The notes under the pieces were generated by a model that was given only the letters and a program-made list of their open reading frames with translations, ran no database searches and was not told the origin of the DNA. This document shows positions 8,580 through 16,246 of a stretch of 64,000 nucleotides of DNA, in pieces. The translations under genes were made by a program, and so were the position numbers. Within the stretch, counting starts at the first letter, position 1, and the number at the start of each line of letters is the position of its first letter. The DNA is from Nonomuraea sp. SBT364 (GTDB lineage Bacteria; Actinomycetota; Actinomycetes; Streptosporangiales; Streptosporangiaceae), in contig NZ_LAVL01000014.1 of the NCBI RefSeq assembly GCF_001083785.1, positions 1 to 64,000 of the forward strand, given 5' to 3'.

Positions 8580-9321
8580 GCGCGGCTCCGCTGCCGTAGT
8601 ACCAGGACAGGACCCACCGCTCCAGGCGGCGGAACAGCAGCGAGAGGCCCAGCCCGAGCAGCCCGAGCAGCAGGATGCCGCTCCACATCTCGGCGATCTG
8701 GAACTGCCGCTGGAACAGCACGATCGTGAACCCGAGCCCGCTGGAGCTGGCGAACATCTCGCTGATGACCATGAGGATGATGCCGATGGACAGCGCCTGT
8801 CGCAGTCCCGCCATGATCTGCGGGCTGGCCCCGCGCAGCACGAACCCGCGCACCCTCGGCCAGCCGCGGATCCCGTACATCCGGCAGGTGTCGGCGAGCA
8901 CCTCGTCCAGCGCGCGCACGCCCTCGACGGTGTTGAGCAGGACGGGCCACACGCAGCCGGAGACGATGACGAGCACCTTCATCGGCGTGTCGATACCCGC
9001 CAGCAGCATGATCAACGGAACCAGCACCGGCGGCGGGATCGCCCGGAAGAACTCCAGCACCGGCTCCAGCGTGGCCCGCAGCCTCGGCGACAGCCCGATC
9101 GGCACGCCCAGCCAGCCGCCCAGCAGCGCCGCCAGCGCGTAGCCCGCGAGCAGCCGCCCCACGCTGGGCAGCACGTCCCCGGTCAGCCGGTCGGAGAACC
9201 ACGTCTCGGCGAACGCCACCGCCACCCGGTCCGGGCTCGGCAGGTAGAACGACCCGCCGCTGACCGCCCACCAGAGCAGCACCAGCAGCACGGGCAGCCC
9301 GAGCAGCCTGACGGCCTTCAC
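8572..9321 (-). CDS. ABC transporter permease (SsuC/TauC-like)
   Basis: This 249-aa membrane protein has an N-terminal hydrophobic helix, a proline-containing FYLPSPDRV segment and the binding-protein-dependent transport domain with its EAA-type loop (DTCRMYGIRGWPRVRGFVL). It ends in a basic tail. The GTG start at 9321 overlaps the stop of the preceding permease as GTGA; an open extension upstream of it belongs to a different frame of that gene. It pairs with the permease at 9318-10085 to form a heterodimeric channel of the sulfonate/nitrate/taurine class. Confidence 0.9.
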   Translation of the reverse strand: MKAVRLLGLPVLLVLLWWAVSGGSFYLPSPDRVAVAFAETWFSDRLTGDVLPSVGRLLAGYALAALLGGWLGVPIGLSPRLRATLEPVLEFFRAIPPPVLVPLIMLLAGIDTPMKVLVIVSGCVWPVLLNTVEGVRALDEVLADTCRMYGIRGWPRVRGFVLRGASPQIMAGLRQALSIGIILMVISEMFASSSGLGFTIVLFQRQFQIAEMWSGILLLGLLGLGLSLLFRRLERWVLSWYYGSGAARA

Positions 9322-10085
9322 CCGGCCACCTCCTCGCGCACGGCCGGATGCCAGGCCAGCACCCGGCGCTCCAGCAGCCGCACCGCCGTGTTGACGCCGA
9401 TCCCGATCAGCCCGGCGACGACGATGAGCGCGTACACGGTGGGGACCGCGCCGCTGCTCTGCGCCACCTGGATCTCCGCTCCCAGCCCCGGGCTCCCGAT
9501 CACCAGCTCCGCGGTGACCGCCAGGATGAACGCCACCGCCGCCGCCAGCCTGAGCCCCGTCATCACGTACGGCAGCGAGGTCGGCCACACCAGATGCCGC
9601 ACCCGCGACCAGGCCGACAGCCCGTAGGACCGCGCGGTGTCATGGGCGACCGGATCGACCGCCGCCACCCCGTACAGCACCTGGATGAGCACCTGCCAGA
9701 ACGAGGCGTACACCACCAGCAGCAGCGTGGACCCGAGCGACGGCCCGAACAGCAGCGTCGCCAGCGGCACCAGCGCCACCGACGGGATCGGCCGCAGGAA
9801 CTCGACCGTCGAGCTCGTCGCCGCCCGCAGCCCCGGAACCACCCCGATGACCACCCCGGCCGCCACCGCCAGGCCGGACGCCAGCGCCAGCCCGACCGCC
9901 CAGCCGCGCATCGTCTCGCCGAGCGCCAGCCACAGCCCGGCCGTCGTCAGCTCACCGGCCAGGGTGCGCAGGATCTCCGAGGCCGGAGGCAGGAACCGCG
10001 CGTCGACCAGCCCGAGCCGGGGCGCCGCTTCGAGCAGCGCCAGCAGCCCGGTCAGCCCGAGCAGCCCGTGGAGCAGCCGCCTCAC
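9318..10085 (-). CDS. ABC transporter permease (SsuC/TauC-like)
   Basis: The 255-aa polytopic membrane protein is a paralogue of the next gene. It has ARFLPPASEILRTL near its N-terminus, a core transport domain with EFLRPIPSVALVPLATLLFG and an EAA-type loop DTARSYGLSAWSRVRHLVWP. The GTG start at 10085 overlaps the lipoprotein stop (GTGA). The open frame continues upstream across the lipoprotein gene but codes nothing recognisable there. Together with the second permease and the ATPase it forms an inner-membrane importer. Confidence 0.9.
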   Translation of the reverse strand: MRRLLHGLLGLTGLLALLEAAPRLGLVDARFLPPASEILRTLAGELTTAGLWLALGETMRGWAVGLALASGLAVAAGVVIGVVPGLRAATSSTVEFLRPIPSVALVPLATLLFGPSLGSTLLLVVYASFWQVLIQVLYGVAAVDPVAHDTARSYGLSAWSRVRHLVWPTSLPYVMTGLRLAAAVAFILAVTAELVIGSPGLGAEIQVAQSSGAVPTVYALIVVAGLIGIGVNTAVRLLERRVLAWHPAVREEVAG

Positions 10086-11017
10086 GGCATCAGCGCCGCG
10101 ACGTCGACCTTGGCGTTGAGCACCCCGTCGGCCAGCGCCAGGTCGGCGATCGTCTGCACGGACTCGCGGTTGACCTCGGCGGGCCACTTCGGCAGGTAGA
10201 TCTTCCCGATCACCTCGGGCGCGATCTTCGTATACGTCGAGAGCACCTGCCGCACCTCGTCGGGATGCGTGTCGGCGTACTCCAGCGACTTGCGCATCGC
10301 CTCGGTGAACCGCTTGGTCAGGCCGGGGTCGGTCCTGCTCGTGGTGAAGTACATCGCCACGGTCAGCGCGTCGGCGGCGTCGGCGAAGTTCCACGCCACG
10401 GGGCGGGCACCCTGGCTGATCGCCTGGCTCACGAACGGCTCGACGACCCAGATGGCGTCCACCCTGCCGTTCTCCAGCGCGGCCGGTGCGTCTGGGAAGG
10501 GCAGCTCGACGAACTCGATGCCGTTCGGGTCGCCGCCGTCCTTGCGCACCGAGGCGCGGATGGTGGTGTCGCCGATGTTCTTCAGCTGGTTGACCGAGAC
10601 CTTCTTGCCCGCCAGGTCCTTGGCCGACTTGATCGGGCTGCCGGGCTTTACCAGCACCGCGCTGAAGTCCTTGCCCTGCTCGCCGGTGGAGGAGACGCCG
10701 TTGGCCACGACCTTGATGTCGAGGCCCTGCTGCTTGGCGGTGAGCAGCGAGGTGGTGTTGGCGAAGGCGAACTGGAACTGCCCGCTGACCGCGCCCGTGA
10801 TGCTCGCCGCGCCGCCCTGGACGGGGGTGATGGTCAGGTCGATGTTCTGCTCGTCGAAGAACCCTTTGGCCTTGCCCAGATGGATCGGCGCGGTGTCGAC
10901 GATCGCGATGACACCGGCGTTGACCTTGTCCTTGCCCGAGCCCTGGTCCGGGGCCCGCGGCCCGCCACAGGCGGCGGCCAGCAACAGGACGACGGGGACC
11001 GCGAGAGCGAGACGCAC
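10082..11017 (-). CDS. ABC transporter substrate-binding lipoprotein (SsuA/NMT1-like)
   Basis: This 311-aa protein begins with a lipoprotein signal: a basic start, a hydrophobic core and the lipobox AAAC with Cys17. The mature part has the fold markers of the NMT1/SsuA/TauA binding proteins: an early HLGKAKGFFDEQNIDL stretch, AVSGQFQFAFANTTSLL, DLAGKKVSVNQ and EFVELPFPDAP. It is anchored outside the membrane and delivers substrate to the two permeases encoded downstream. It is the first gene of the transporter operon and diverges from an IclR regulator across 108 bp that contains a PcaR-like palindrome. Substrates of this class include aromatic or aliphatic sulfonates, nitrate, and thiamine or pyrimidine precursors. 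Confidence 0.92.
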   Translation of the reverse strand: MRLALAVPVVLLLAAACGGPRAPDQGSGKDKVNAGVIAIVDTAPIHLGKAKGFFDEQNIDLTITPVQGGAASITGAVSGQFQFAFANTTSLLTAKQQGLDIKVVANGVSSTGEQGKDFSAVLVKPGSPIKSAKDLAGKKVSVNQLKNIGDTTIRASVRKDGGDPNGIEFVELPFPDAPAALENGRVDAIWVVEPFVSQAISQGARPVAWNFADAADALTVAMYFTTSRTDPGLTKRFTEAMRKSLEYADTHPDEVRQVLSTYTKIAPEVIGKIYLPKWPAEVNRESVQTIADLALADGVLNAKVDVAALMP

Positions 11018-11036
11018 GATGTTCTCCCGATTGTCT

Positions 11037-11051
11037 GTTCGCTATGCGCAC
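11037..11051. promoter_or_regulatory. Candidate PcaR/IclR-type operator
   Basis: The 15-bp site GTTCGCTATGCGCAC has the GTTCG-N5-CGCAC form that I recall for the Pseudomonas putida PcaR site (GTTCGATAATCGCAC), matching 12 of 15 bases. It lies between the importer operon and the divergent IclR gene, where such a regulator would act on both. Confidence 0.5.
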
Positions 11052-11125
11052 ATTTATTCTCTGGTCGAACACCCCCCGCTACGCGGGAACATACGCGCTC
11101 ACCGGCCCATGTCAAGGGAACTCCG

Positions 11126-11881
11126 ATGGCTGATCACGTCCAGTCGCTGGCCCGTGGCCTCGCCGTCATCCGCGCCTTCAGCGCCGCCTCACCCGCGCTG
11201 ACCTTGAGCGACGTGGCACGGGCGACCGGGCTCACCCGGGCCGCGGCTCGGCGGTTCCTCCTGACATTGACGGATCTGGGATACGTGCGGAACGACGGCC
11301 GGCTCTTCACCCTGACGCCCCGCGTCCTGGAGCTCGGGTACGCCTACCTGTCCAGCCTGTCGCTGCCCGAGGTCGCCGCGCCGCACCTGGAACGGCTGGC
11401 CGCCGAGGTCCACGAGTCGGCCTCCGTGGCGGTGCTCGACGGGGAGGACGTCGTCTACGTCGCCCGCGTCGCCACGGCCCGCATCATGCGCGTGACCATC
11501 AGCATCGGCACCCGCTTCCCCGCCTACTGCACCTCCATGGGCCGCGTGCTGCTCGCCGCGCTGCCGCCGCCCGCGCTGGACGCCTACCTCGCGCGGGCCG
11601 ACCTGCGACGCCTCACCTCACGCACCGTCGCCCGGCCCGCCGCCCTGCGCGCCGAGCTCGACCTCGTACGCGCCCGCGGGTGGGCGATGGTGGACCAGGA
11701 ACTGGAGGACGGGCTGCGGTCGCTCGCGGTGCCGATCCGGGACCGGTCGGGCGCGACGGTGGCGGCGGTGAACGTCTCGACGCACGCCAGCCGGATGACG
11801 CTGCCGCAGGCCCGGCGTGATCTGCTGCCCTGCCTCCAGGCCACGGCCGCCCGCATCGAAGCCGACCTCACCCACTCGTGA
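11126..11881 (+). CDS. IclR family transcriptional regulator (PcaR/PobR-like)
   Basis: This 251-aa regulator has an N-terminal winged helix (SLARGLAVIRAFS, LTLSDVARATGLTRAAARRFLLTL) and a C-terminal IclR effector-binding domain (SVAVLDGEDVVYVAR, GTRFPAYCTSMGRVLLA, WAMVDQELEDGLRSLAVPI). These phrases are characteristic of the PcaR/PcaU/PobR branch, which controls protocatechuate and 4-hydroxybenzoate catabolism. The ATG at 11126 follows AAGGGAA. It diverges from the importer and ThDP-enzyme operon and probably regulates it through the palindrome at 11037. An aromatic acid inducer is the family-based expectation. Confidence 0.92.
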   Translation: MADHVQSLARGLAVIRAFSAASPALTLSDVARATGLTRAAARRFLLTLTDLGYVRNDGRLFTLTPRVLELGYAYLSSLSLPEVAAPHLERLAAEVHESASVAVLDGEDVVYVARVATARIMRVTISIGTRFPAYCTSMGRVLLAALPPPALDAYLARADLRRLTSRTVARPAALRAELDLVRARGWAMVDQELEDGLRSLAVPIRDRSGATVAAVNVSTHASRMTLPQARRDLLPCLQATAARIEADLTHS

Positions 11882-12608
11882 CAGCGGGGTCCTCGCCCGC
11901 GGCTCGGGCGGTCCGGGCGCGCCACTGATCCATGGCATACAGGTGGGCCTCGCTCACGAGGTGCAGGAAGTCGGCGGCGGCCTCGAAGCGGGCGCCCGCC
12001 GGTGTCGCGGCCCCGAGGATCTCGCCGCCTTGCCGTGAGGCGGCGATCAGGACCTCGTTCATCTCCATCGCCGCCTGGATGGACCGCAGCCACATGTCGT
12101 CGTCGATGACGTAGCGCTCCCGGCGCTCGCCGGGGGCGCGCTCGCGCACGAGCATGCCCTGCTGTTCGAGGAAGGTGACGGCGTGCGAGATCGACGCCGG
12201 GCTGACCCGGAGCCGCTGGACCAGGTCGGCGGCGGTGAGGCTGCCGGAGTCGGTGACGTACAGACAGGCCAGCACCCTGGCCACCATCGGGGGCAGCCCC
12301 TGCCGCTCCAGCAGGCCGGTGAAGGACCGCGTGAAGTCCGCGACCGCCCGCGGATCGCGCCCGTGGCCGCTGTCGGGGGCGGCCGGCGCCGGACGCTGCG
12401 CCTGTCTGCGCCGCCGCGCACGCTGCTGCGTGGCCTCGTGCGCCCGGTCGGCACCGTAGCCGTCGGGGCCGCCGTTGCGGGTGACCTCGCGCATGATGGT
12501 CGAGGCGGGCCGCTCCAGCCGCCGGCCGATCTCCGCGTATCCGAGACCCTCGGCCAGCCATGCGGCGATGCGCTCCCGGTCCTGGCCGGTCAGTCTGCCT
12601 CCGGGCAT
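11868..12608 (-). CDS. GbsR/MarR-type regulator with N-terminal IS30-transposase-like HTH
   Basis: The 246-aa protein starts with a helix-turn-helix of the type found at the N-terminus of IS30 transposases (residues ~3-45, LTGQDRERIAAWLAEGLGYA and STIMREVTRNGG). A basic linker (RARRRRQAQR) leads to a GbsR/MarR winged helix (~105-170, SASISHAVTFLEQQGMLVRE-like). Two DNA-binding domains in one chain are unusual for GbsR proteins. The ATG at 12608 is chosen because GAGAGGAG lies 11 bp upstream; a longer frame up to 12713 lacks a ribosome site. It diverges from a serine hydrolase whose promoter region holds repeated ATTGCAAT palindromes, and it overlaps IclR convergently by 14 nt. Confidence 0.82.
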   Translation of the reverse strand: MPGGRLTGQDRERIAAWLAEGLGYAEIGRRLERPASTIMREVTRNGGPDGYGADRAHEATQQRARRRRQAQRPAPAAPDSGHGRDPRAVADFTRSFTGLLERQGLPPMVARVLACLYVTDSGSLTAADLVQRLRVSPASISHAVTFLEQQGMLVRERAPGERRERYVIDDDMWLRSIQAAMEMNEVLIAASRQGGEILGAATPAGARFEAAADFLHLVSEAHLYAMDQWRARTARAAGEDPAVTSG

Positions 12609-12665
12609 CGGTGCTCGGCTCCTCTCGGTGACTCCGCTGCACAGTATGCGTTCAACCCTTGGCTC

Positions 12666-12720
12666 ATTGCAATAGCGATTGCGATCTTTCTTTGCGTTCA
12701 GCTCCAGATTCATTGCAATG
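12666..12720. promoter_or_regulatory. Repeated ATTGCAAT palindromes, candidate operators
   Basis: ATTGCAAT occurs at 12666-12673 and again inside the perfect 10-bp palindrome CATTGCAATG at 12711-12720. The first copy overlaps a second inverted repeat, GCAAT-N4-ATTGC (12669-12682). The two centres are 46 bp apart in the divergent region between the GbsR-like regulator and the serine hydrolase, so they are likely sites for that regulator. Confidence 0.5.
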
Positions 12721-12768
12721 TACGGCCGATTAACCTCATTTTGCTGGAGGGAAGTCCAGATTTGCCTG

Positions 12769-12797
12769 TTGACGGAACCATAAACGCAATGTAGCGT
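12769..12797 (+). promoter_or_regulatory. Sigma70-type promoter of the serine hydrolase gene
   Basis: The -35 box TTGACG (12769-12774) and the -10 box TAGCGT (12792-12797) are separated by 17 bp, 47 bp before the ATG of the hydrolase. A CGCAAT half-site of the nearby palindromes lies in the spacer at 12785-12790. Confidence 0.6.
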
Positions 12798-12843
12798 CGC
12801 AGACGTTCAGAGATTCCCGAACACCTGAGAGCGGAGAACGACG

Positions 12844-14073
12844 ATGGAGAACGGCAACAAGGGCTTCACCGGCGCCGGGTTGCGCAGGCTGCGCGAGGTG
12901 CTGGCCGGGCATGTCGATTCCGGGCGGATCCCGGGGCTGGTCGCGCTGGTGAGCCGGGGTGGTCACACGCACGTCGAGGCGCTGGGGACGATGCGGCACG
13001 ACGGTGGCGCGCCGATGCGGCGGGACACCATCTTCCGGATGGCCTCCACGTCCAAGCCGGTGTCGATGGCTGCGGCGATGGTGCTGGTGGACGAGTGCCG
13101 GCTGCGGCTGGACGACCAGGTGCAGGAGTGGCTGCCGGAGCTGGCCGACCGTCAGGTGCTGAAGCGGTTCGACGGCCCGCTGGACGACACCGTGCCGGCG
13201 CGCCGTCCGATCACCGTGCGCGACGTGCTGACGTCCACGTTCGGGCTCGGCATGGACATGACCTCGCTGGGCACCCCGATCATGAACAAGATCTTCGAGA
13301 GCGGGCTCACGCCCAACGTGCCCGAGCCGATGCCCGGGCCCGACGAGTGGATGCGCCGCCTGGGCGAGCTCCCGCTGATGCACCAGCCCGGCGAGCGCTG
13401 GCAGTACCACATCAGCAACGACCTCGTCGGCGTGCTGGTGGCCCGGGTCACCGGCCAGTCGTTCGAGACCTTCCTGCGCGAGCGCGTCTTCGAACCCCTC
13501 GGGATGACCGACACCGGCTTCCACGTGCCCGCCGACCAGATCGACCGGCTGCCCACCCTCTACGCCCCCGACCCGGTCACCGGCGAGTTCCTGGTCTGGG
13601 ACGAGGCCGAGGGCGGCCGCTGGAGCGAGCCCCCGGCGTTCCAGGGCGGCGGCGGCGGGCTGGTCTCCACCGTCGACGACTACCACGCCTACTTCCGGAT
13701 GCTCCTCAACGGCGGCACCCACCAGGGCAGGCGGATCCTGTCGAGGCCCGCCGTGGAGCTGATGACCACCAACCGGCTCACCCCCGAGCAGCAGGCCGCC
13801 CGCCACGCCATGGCCACCGAGAACGTCCACATCTCCCACGGCCAGGGCCAGCACGGCGGCTGGGGCTTCGGCATGGCGGTGCGCACCTACCGAGGCGACT
13901 ACGCGCCCATCGGCCAGTTCGGCTGGGACGGCGGCAGCGGCACCTCCAGCTACGCCGACCCCGTCAACCAGCTCACCGGCATCCTCCTCACCCAGCTCGG
14001 CGCGTCGGTCCCCGCCCCCATGCGACTCATGCACGACTTCTGGACCACCGTCTACCAGGCCATCGACAACTGA
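12844..14073 (+). CDS. Serine hydrolase, beta-lactamase class C / EstB family
   Basis: The 409-aa protein has the class C serine beta-lactamase fold signature. The SxxK motif is STSK with the nucleophile at Ser68. The Tyr motif is YHISN, and the region GQHGGWGFGMAVR near the C-terminus is typical of EstB-like esterases and D,D-peptidases. It has no signal peptide, so it should be cytoplasmic and is more likely an esterase, lactonase or amidase than a secreted beta-lactamase. A GAGCGGAGAACG leader carries the ribosome site. It is followed after 21 bp by a small unknown gene, and it is probably controlled by the divergent GbsR/IS30-HTH regulator. Confidence 0.9.
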   Translation: MENGNKGFTGAGLRRLREVLAGHVDSGRIPGLVALVSRGGHTHVEALGTMRHDGGAPMRRDTIFRMASTSKPVSMAAAMVLVDECRLRLDDQVQEWLPELADRQVLKRFDGPLDDTVPARRPITVRDVLTSTFGLGMDMTSLGTPIMNKIFESGLTPNVPEPMPGPDEWMRRLGELPLMHQPGERWQYHISNDLVGVLVARVTGQSFETFLRERVFEPLGMTDTGFHVPADQIDRLPTLYAPDPVTGEFLVWDEAEGGRWSEPPAFQGGGGGLVSTVDDYHAYFRMLLNGGTHQGRRILSRPAVELMTTNRLTPEQQAARHAMATENVHISHGQGQHGGWGFGMAVRTYRGDYAPIGQFGWDGGSGTSSYADPVNQLTGILLTQLGASVPAPMRLMHDFWTTVYQAIDN

Positions 14074-14094
14074 CCCAGATCGGAGCGCACCCCC

Positions 14095-14502
14095 ATGGCC
14101 ACCACCCTCACCGACCAGGACAAGCAGACCCTCCGCACCGCCGCGTACGGCGCCGTCTCGCTGATGGCCGCCGCCGATGCCGCGGGCAAGCCGCACAAGG
14201 CCGCCACCCAGGGCTCCATCGCCCTGTCCTCCGCCACCGGCCTGGTCGGGCACGTGCTCGCCGACAAGTCCACGGGCGTCAACCTGGCCGGCAAGTCCGT
14301 GGCCGCACTCGCCGACCACGTGCTGCCCGCCCTGACCGCCGCCATGAGCCTGCTCAAGCAGCAGGACCCGGCCGAGGCCGGCAACTTCCGCCGCACCGTC
14401 GTCCTCGCCGTCGACACGGCCGCCCGCGCCCACCGGGGCGACCCCAGCCCCACCAGCGCCGACATGGCCCGCAAGATCACCGAAGCCCTCGACGCCGCCT
14501 GA
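14095..14502 (+). CDS. Conserved-looking hypothetical protein, Ala-rich, co-transcribed with serine hydrolase
   Basis: I do not recognise this 135-aa protein. It is helical and rich in Ala, Thr and Leu, has no signal peptide and no clear membrane helix, and ends with DMARKITEALDAA. The ATG follows the upstream hydrolase stop by 21 bp with GGAGCG as ribosome site, and codon use matches real genes here, so it is likely expressed together with the hydrolase. A partner or accessory role is possible but not shown by any motif. Confidence 0.7.
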   Translation: MATTLTDQDKQTLRTAAYGAVSLMAAADAAGKPHKAATQGSIALSSATGLVGHVLADKSTGVNLAGKSVAALADHVLPALTAAMSLLKQQDPAEAGNFRRTVVLAVDTAARAHRGDPSPTSADMARKITEALDAA

Positions 14503-14506
14503 CCCC

Positions 14507-14572
14507 AAGCCGGCCGGCGCACCCATACCCGCGTCACGGGATCCTGCCTGGACCTCGTGACGCACCCGGCTT
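14507..14572 (+). terminator. Nested inverted repeat, probable terminator
   Basis: An inner stem GCGTCACG/CGTGACGC (14531-14538 with 14556-14563) lies within an outer pair AAGCCGG/CCGGCTT (14507-14513 with 14566-14572), just after the 135-aa gene. There is no T tract, as is usual in actinomycetes. Confidence 0.45.
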
Positions 14573-14630
14573 CGGAAGTACTGTGGAGATCGTGGTGTCC
14601 TTTACTACCTAACCGGATATGGGGGTAAGG

Positions 14631-15176
14631 ATGAACGATCGTCGCGATTGGCTGAGCAACACCGCGCGCTACGTGTCGCCGCGCACGACGCAACGACTCG
14701 ACGCGTGGAGCGAGGAACTCGCCGAGAGCGGCCGTCGTGGCTCGCAGCGACTCCGCGAAGCCGGAGAGGTCGCGCCGCCCGCCTTCGTGACCGCCGCTCT
14801 CGACCTCGCCGACGGCGAACGGGCTGTGGTGCGGCGCCGCGTCATGCTGGAGGAGGATCAGCCGGTAGAGCTCACCGACTCCTACTACCCCCGTGCCGTC
14901 GCGGCCGGCACCGGCCTCGCGGTGCCACGGAAGATCCGAGGCGGTGCCCCGACCTTGCTGGCCGAACTCGGCTATGTCGCGGACGAGGTGGTCGAAGACC
15001 TTTCCGTCAAACCCGCCACGCCGGACGAGGCGCACGAACTCGCGCTCCCGGCGAACGCCCCGGTCATTCAGCTCGTACGGGTCAGCTTCACGGCGGACGG
15101 CACGCCGTACGAGATCTCCGTGATGACGATGCGGCCCGAAGGGCGCCATTTCCGGTACCGGTTGAAGGTGGGGTGA
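14631..15176 (+). CDS. UTRA-domain regulator lacking the GntR DNA-binding domain
   Basis: This 181-aa protein consists almost only of a UTRA ligand-binding domain, as in the C-terminal part of HutC-type GntR regulators (ERAVVRRRVMLEEDQPVEL, DSYYPRAVA, LLAELGYVADEVVEDL, YEISVMTMRPEGRHFRYRL). The N-terminal ~50 residues (WLSNTARYVSPRTTQRLDAW) do not form a recognisable winged helix. ATG 14631 is preceded by GGGGGTAAGG; ATG 14619 is an alternative start. A full GntR/UTRA gene follows after 3 bp. The protein may bind an effector and modulate its neighbour by heterodimerisation, which is inference. It could also be a remnant of a duplicated regulator. Confidence 0.78.
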   Translation: MNDRRDWLSNTARYVSPRTTQRLDAWSEELAESGRRGSQRLREAGEVAPPAFVTAALDLADGERAVVRRRVMLEEDQPVELTDSYYPRAVAAGTGLAVPRKIRGGAPTLLAELGYVADEVVEDLSVKPATPDEAHELALPANAPVIQLVRVSFTADGTPYEISVMTMRPEGRHFRYRLKVG

Positions 15177-15179
15177 CGG

Positions 15180-15938
15180 GTGGCGCGCGAGGAGGACGGG
15201 CGGCCGAGGCATCAGCAGATCGCGGCGGACATCCGAGCCCGAGTGATGTCGGGGGACCTGGCGCCCGGAACGCGTTTGCAGACGACGCAACAGCTCATGT
15301 CCCGTTACAACGTCACGAATCAAACGGTTCAGCGGGCGTTGAGCGTGCTCAAGGGAGAGGGGTTTCTAGTAGGTCGTGCAGGAGTCGGGGTGTATGTCCG
15401 GGAGGAGCGGGCCCTCGCCATCGAGCCTGCCTCCTACCTCCGGCCTCCCGCCGAGGGGGAGCCGTACCCGTGGATGAGCGAGGCCGTCGGTCGAGGACGG
15501 CGTGGCTCGGTCCGGCTCCTGGAAGTGGCGAACGTGCGGCCGCCGGTCGAGGTGGCCCGGTTGTGGGGCGAGCGGGTGTCGATGCGGCGTCTGTTGCTGC
15601 TGCTCGATCAGGAGCCGACCGAGCTGGCCTGGATCTACCATCCGCTTGAGATCGCCGAGGGGACTCCCCTCGCCGGCCGGCGCAAGATCCCCGGAGGGAC
15701 GGCGCGCGTGCTCGCTGATCTGGGAATCCCGCCGGTCGAGTGGGTGGATCGGGTCACGGCGCGGCTCCCCACGACGGAGGAACTGCAATTGCTGGAGCTG
15801 CCCGACGACGTGCCCGTGCTACGCACGCTGCGGACGGTGTACACGGACGACATGCGGCCGGTTGAGATGCAGGTGCTGGTGAAGGGAGGCCACCGGTACG
15901 AGCTGGCCTATCGAATTCCTTACCACTTTAAGGAGTAA
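15180..15938 (+). CDS. GntR family transcriptional regulator with UTRA domain (HutC type)
   Basis: The 252-aa protein has a complete N-terminal GntR winged helix (RHQQIAADIRARVMSGDLAP, QLMSRYNVTNQTVQRALSVL, then EGFLVGRAGVGVYV) followed by a UTRA effector domain that resembles the preceding gene (RRLLLLLDQEPTELAWIYHP, LLELPDDVPVLRTLRTVY). The GTG start is 3 bp after the upstream stop. It ends 80 bp before the graspetide precursor on the same strand, so local control of that cluster is plausible though unproven. Effectors of the family are sugars, amino acids and antibiotic-like ligands. Confidence 0.9.
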   Translation: MAREEDGRPRHQQIAADIRARVMSGDLAPGTRLQTTQQLMSRYNVTNQTVQRALSVLKGEGFLVGRAGVGVYVREERALAIEPASYLRPPAEGEPYPWMSEAVGRGRRGSVRLLEVANVRPPVEVARLWGERVSMRRLLLLLDQEPTELAWIYHPLEIAEGTPLAGRRKIPGGTARVLADLGIPPVEWVDRVTARLPTTEELQLLELPDDVPVLRTLRTVYTDDMRPVEMQVLVKGGHRYELAYRIPYHFKE

Positions 15939-16018
15939 GGAGTTACGCTTGAGCTCCCCCTGTGGATGATCGGAGATGCGTCATGCGCCGCTCGTACGTT
16001 CCGTGGGGAGTGAGCCGG

Positions 16019-16246
16019 ATGGCTCCCTTCCGCAGTTACGCCGTCGCCCCCTACGGGGTCGCCATCGATCCTGCCACCCAAATGGGCATATACACCGATC
16101 TGCGTACTGGCCAGGTGATCGAGGGCGCCAAGCACGGATCCAACGTTCAGCGCCCTACCGCCACGGAACCGCCCACACCTGATGGGAACGGCAGCGGCAG
16201 CGGTCACGGCAAGCAGGACTCCACGACTGACTGGGTATCCGACTGA
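16019..16246 (+). CDS. tgmA: Graspetide (ATP-grasp-modified RiPP) precursor peptide
   Basis: This 75-aa peptide has the layout of the putative ATP-grasp target RiPP family. A conserved leader begins with a PF motif (APFRSYAVAPYG) and an IDPATQ/YTDLRTGQ stretch; a hydrophilic core of about 30 residues follows. The core has Thr47, Thr49, Thr53, Thr69 and Thr70 and several Ser as possible ester donors, with Glu50, Asp55, Asp67, Asp71 and Asp75 as acceptors. A single Asp-Gly (55-56) is a possible aspartimide site. The ATG at 16019 is chosen because GGGGAG lies 8 bp upstream; in-frame starts at 15962 (GTG), 15983 and 16010 exist. The stop overlaps the maturase ATG (TGATG). Identification rests on motif and gene order. 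Confidence 0.85.
   Translation: MAPFRSYAVAPYGVAIDPATQMGIYTDLRTGQVIEGAKHGSNVQRPTATEPPTPDGNGSGSGHGKQDSTTDWVSD

Noticed and set aside
12609..12713. Longer N-terminus for the GbsR/IS30-HTH regulator
   Set aside because: The extension lacks a ribosome site, covers the palindromes and breaks the domain layout, while ATG 12608 has GAGAGGAG upstream.
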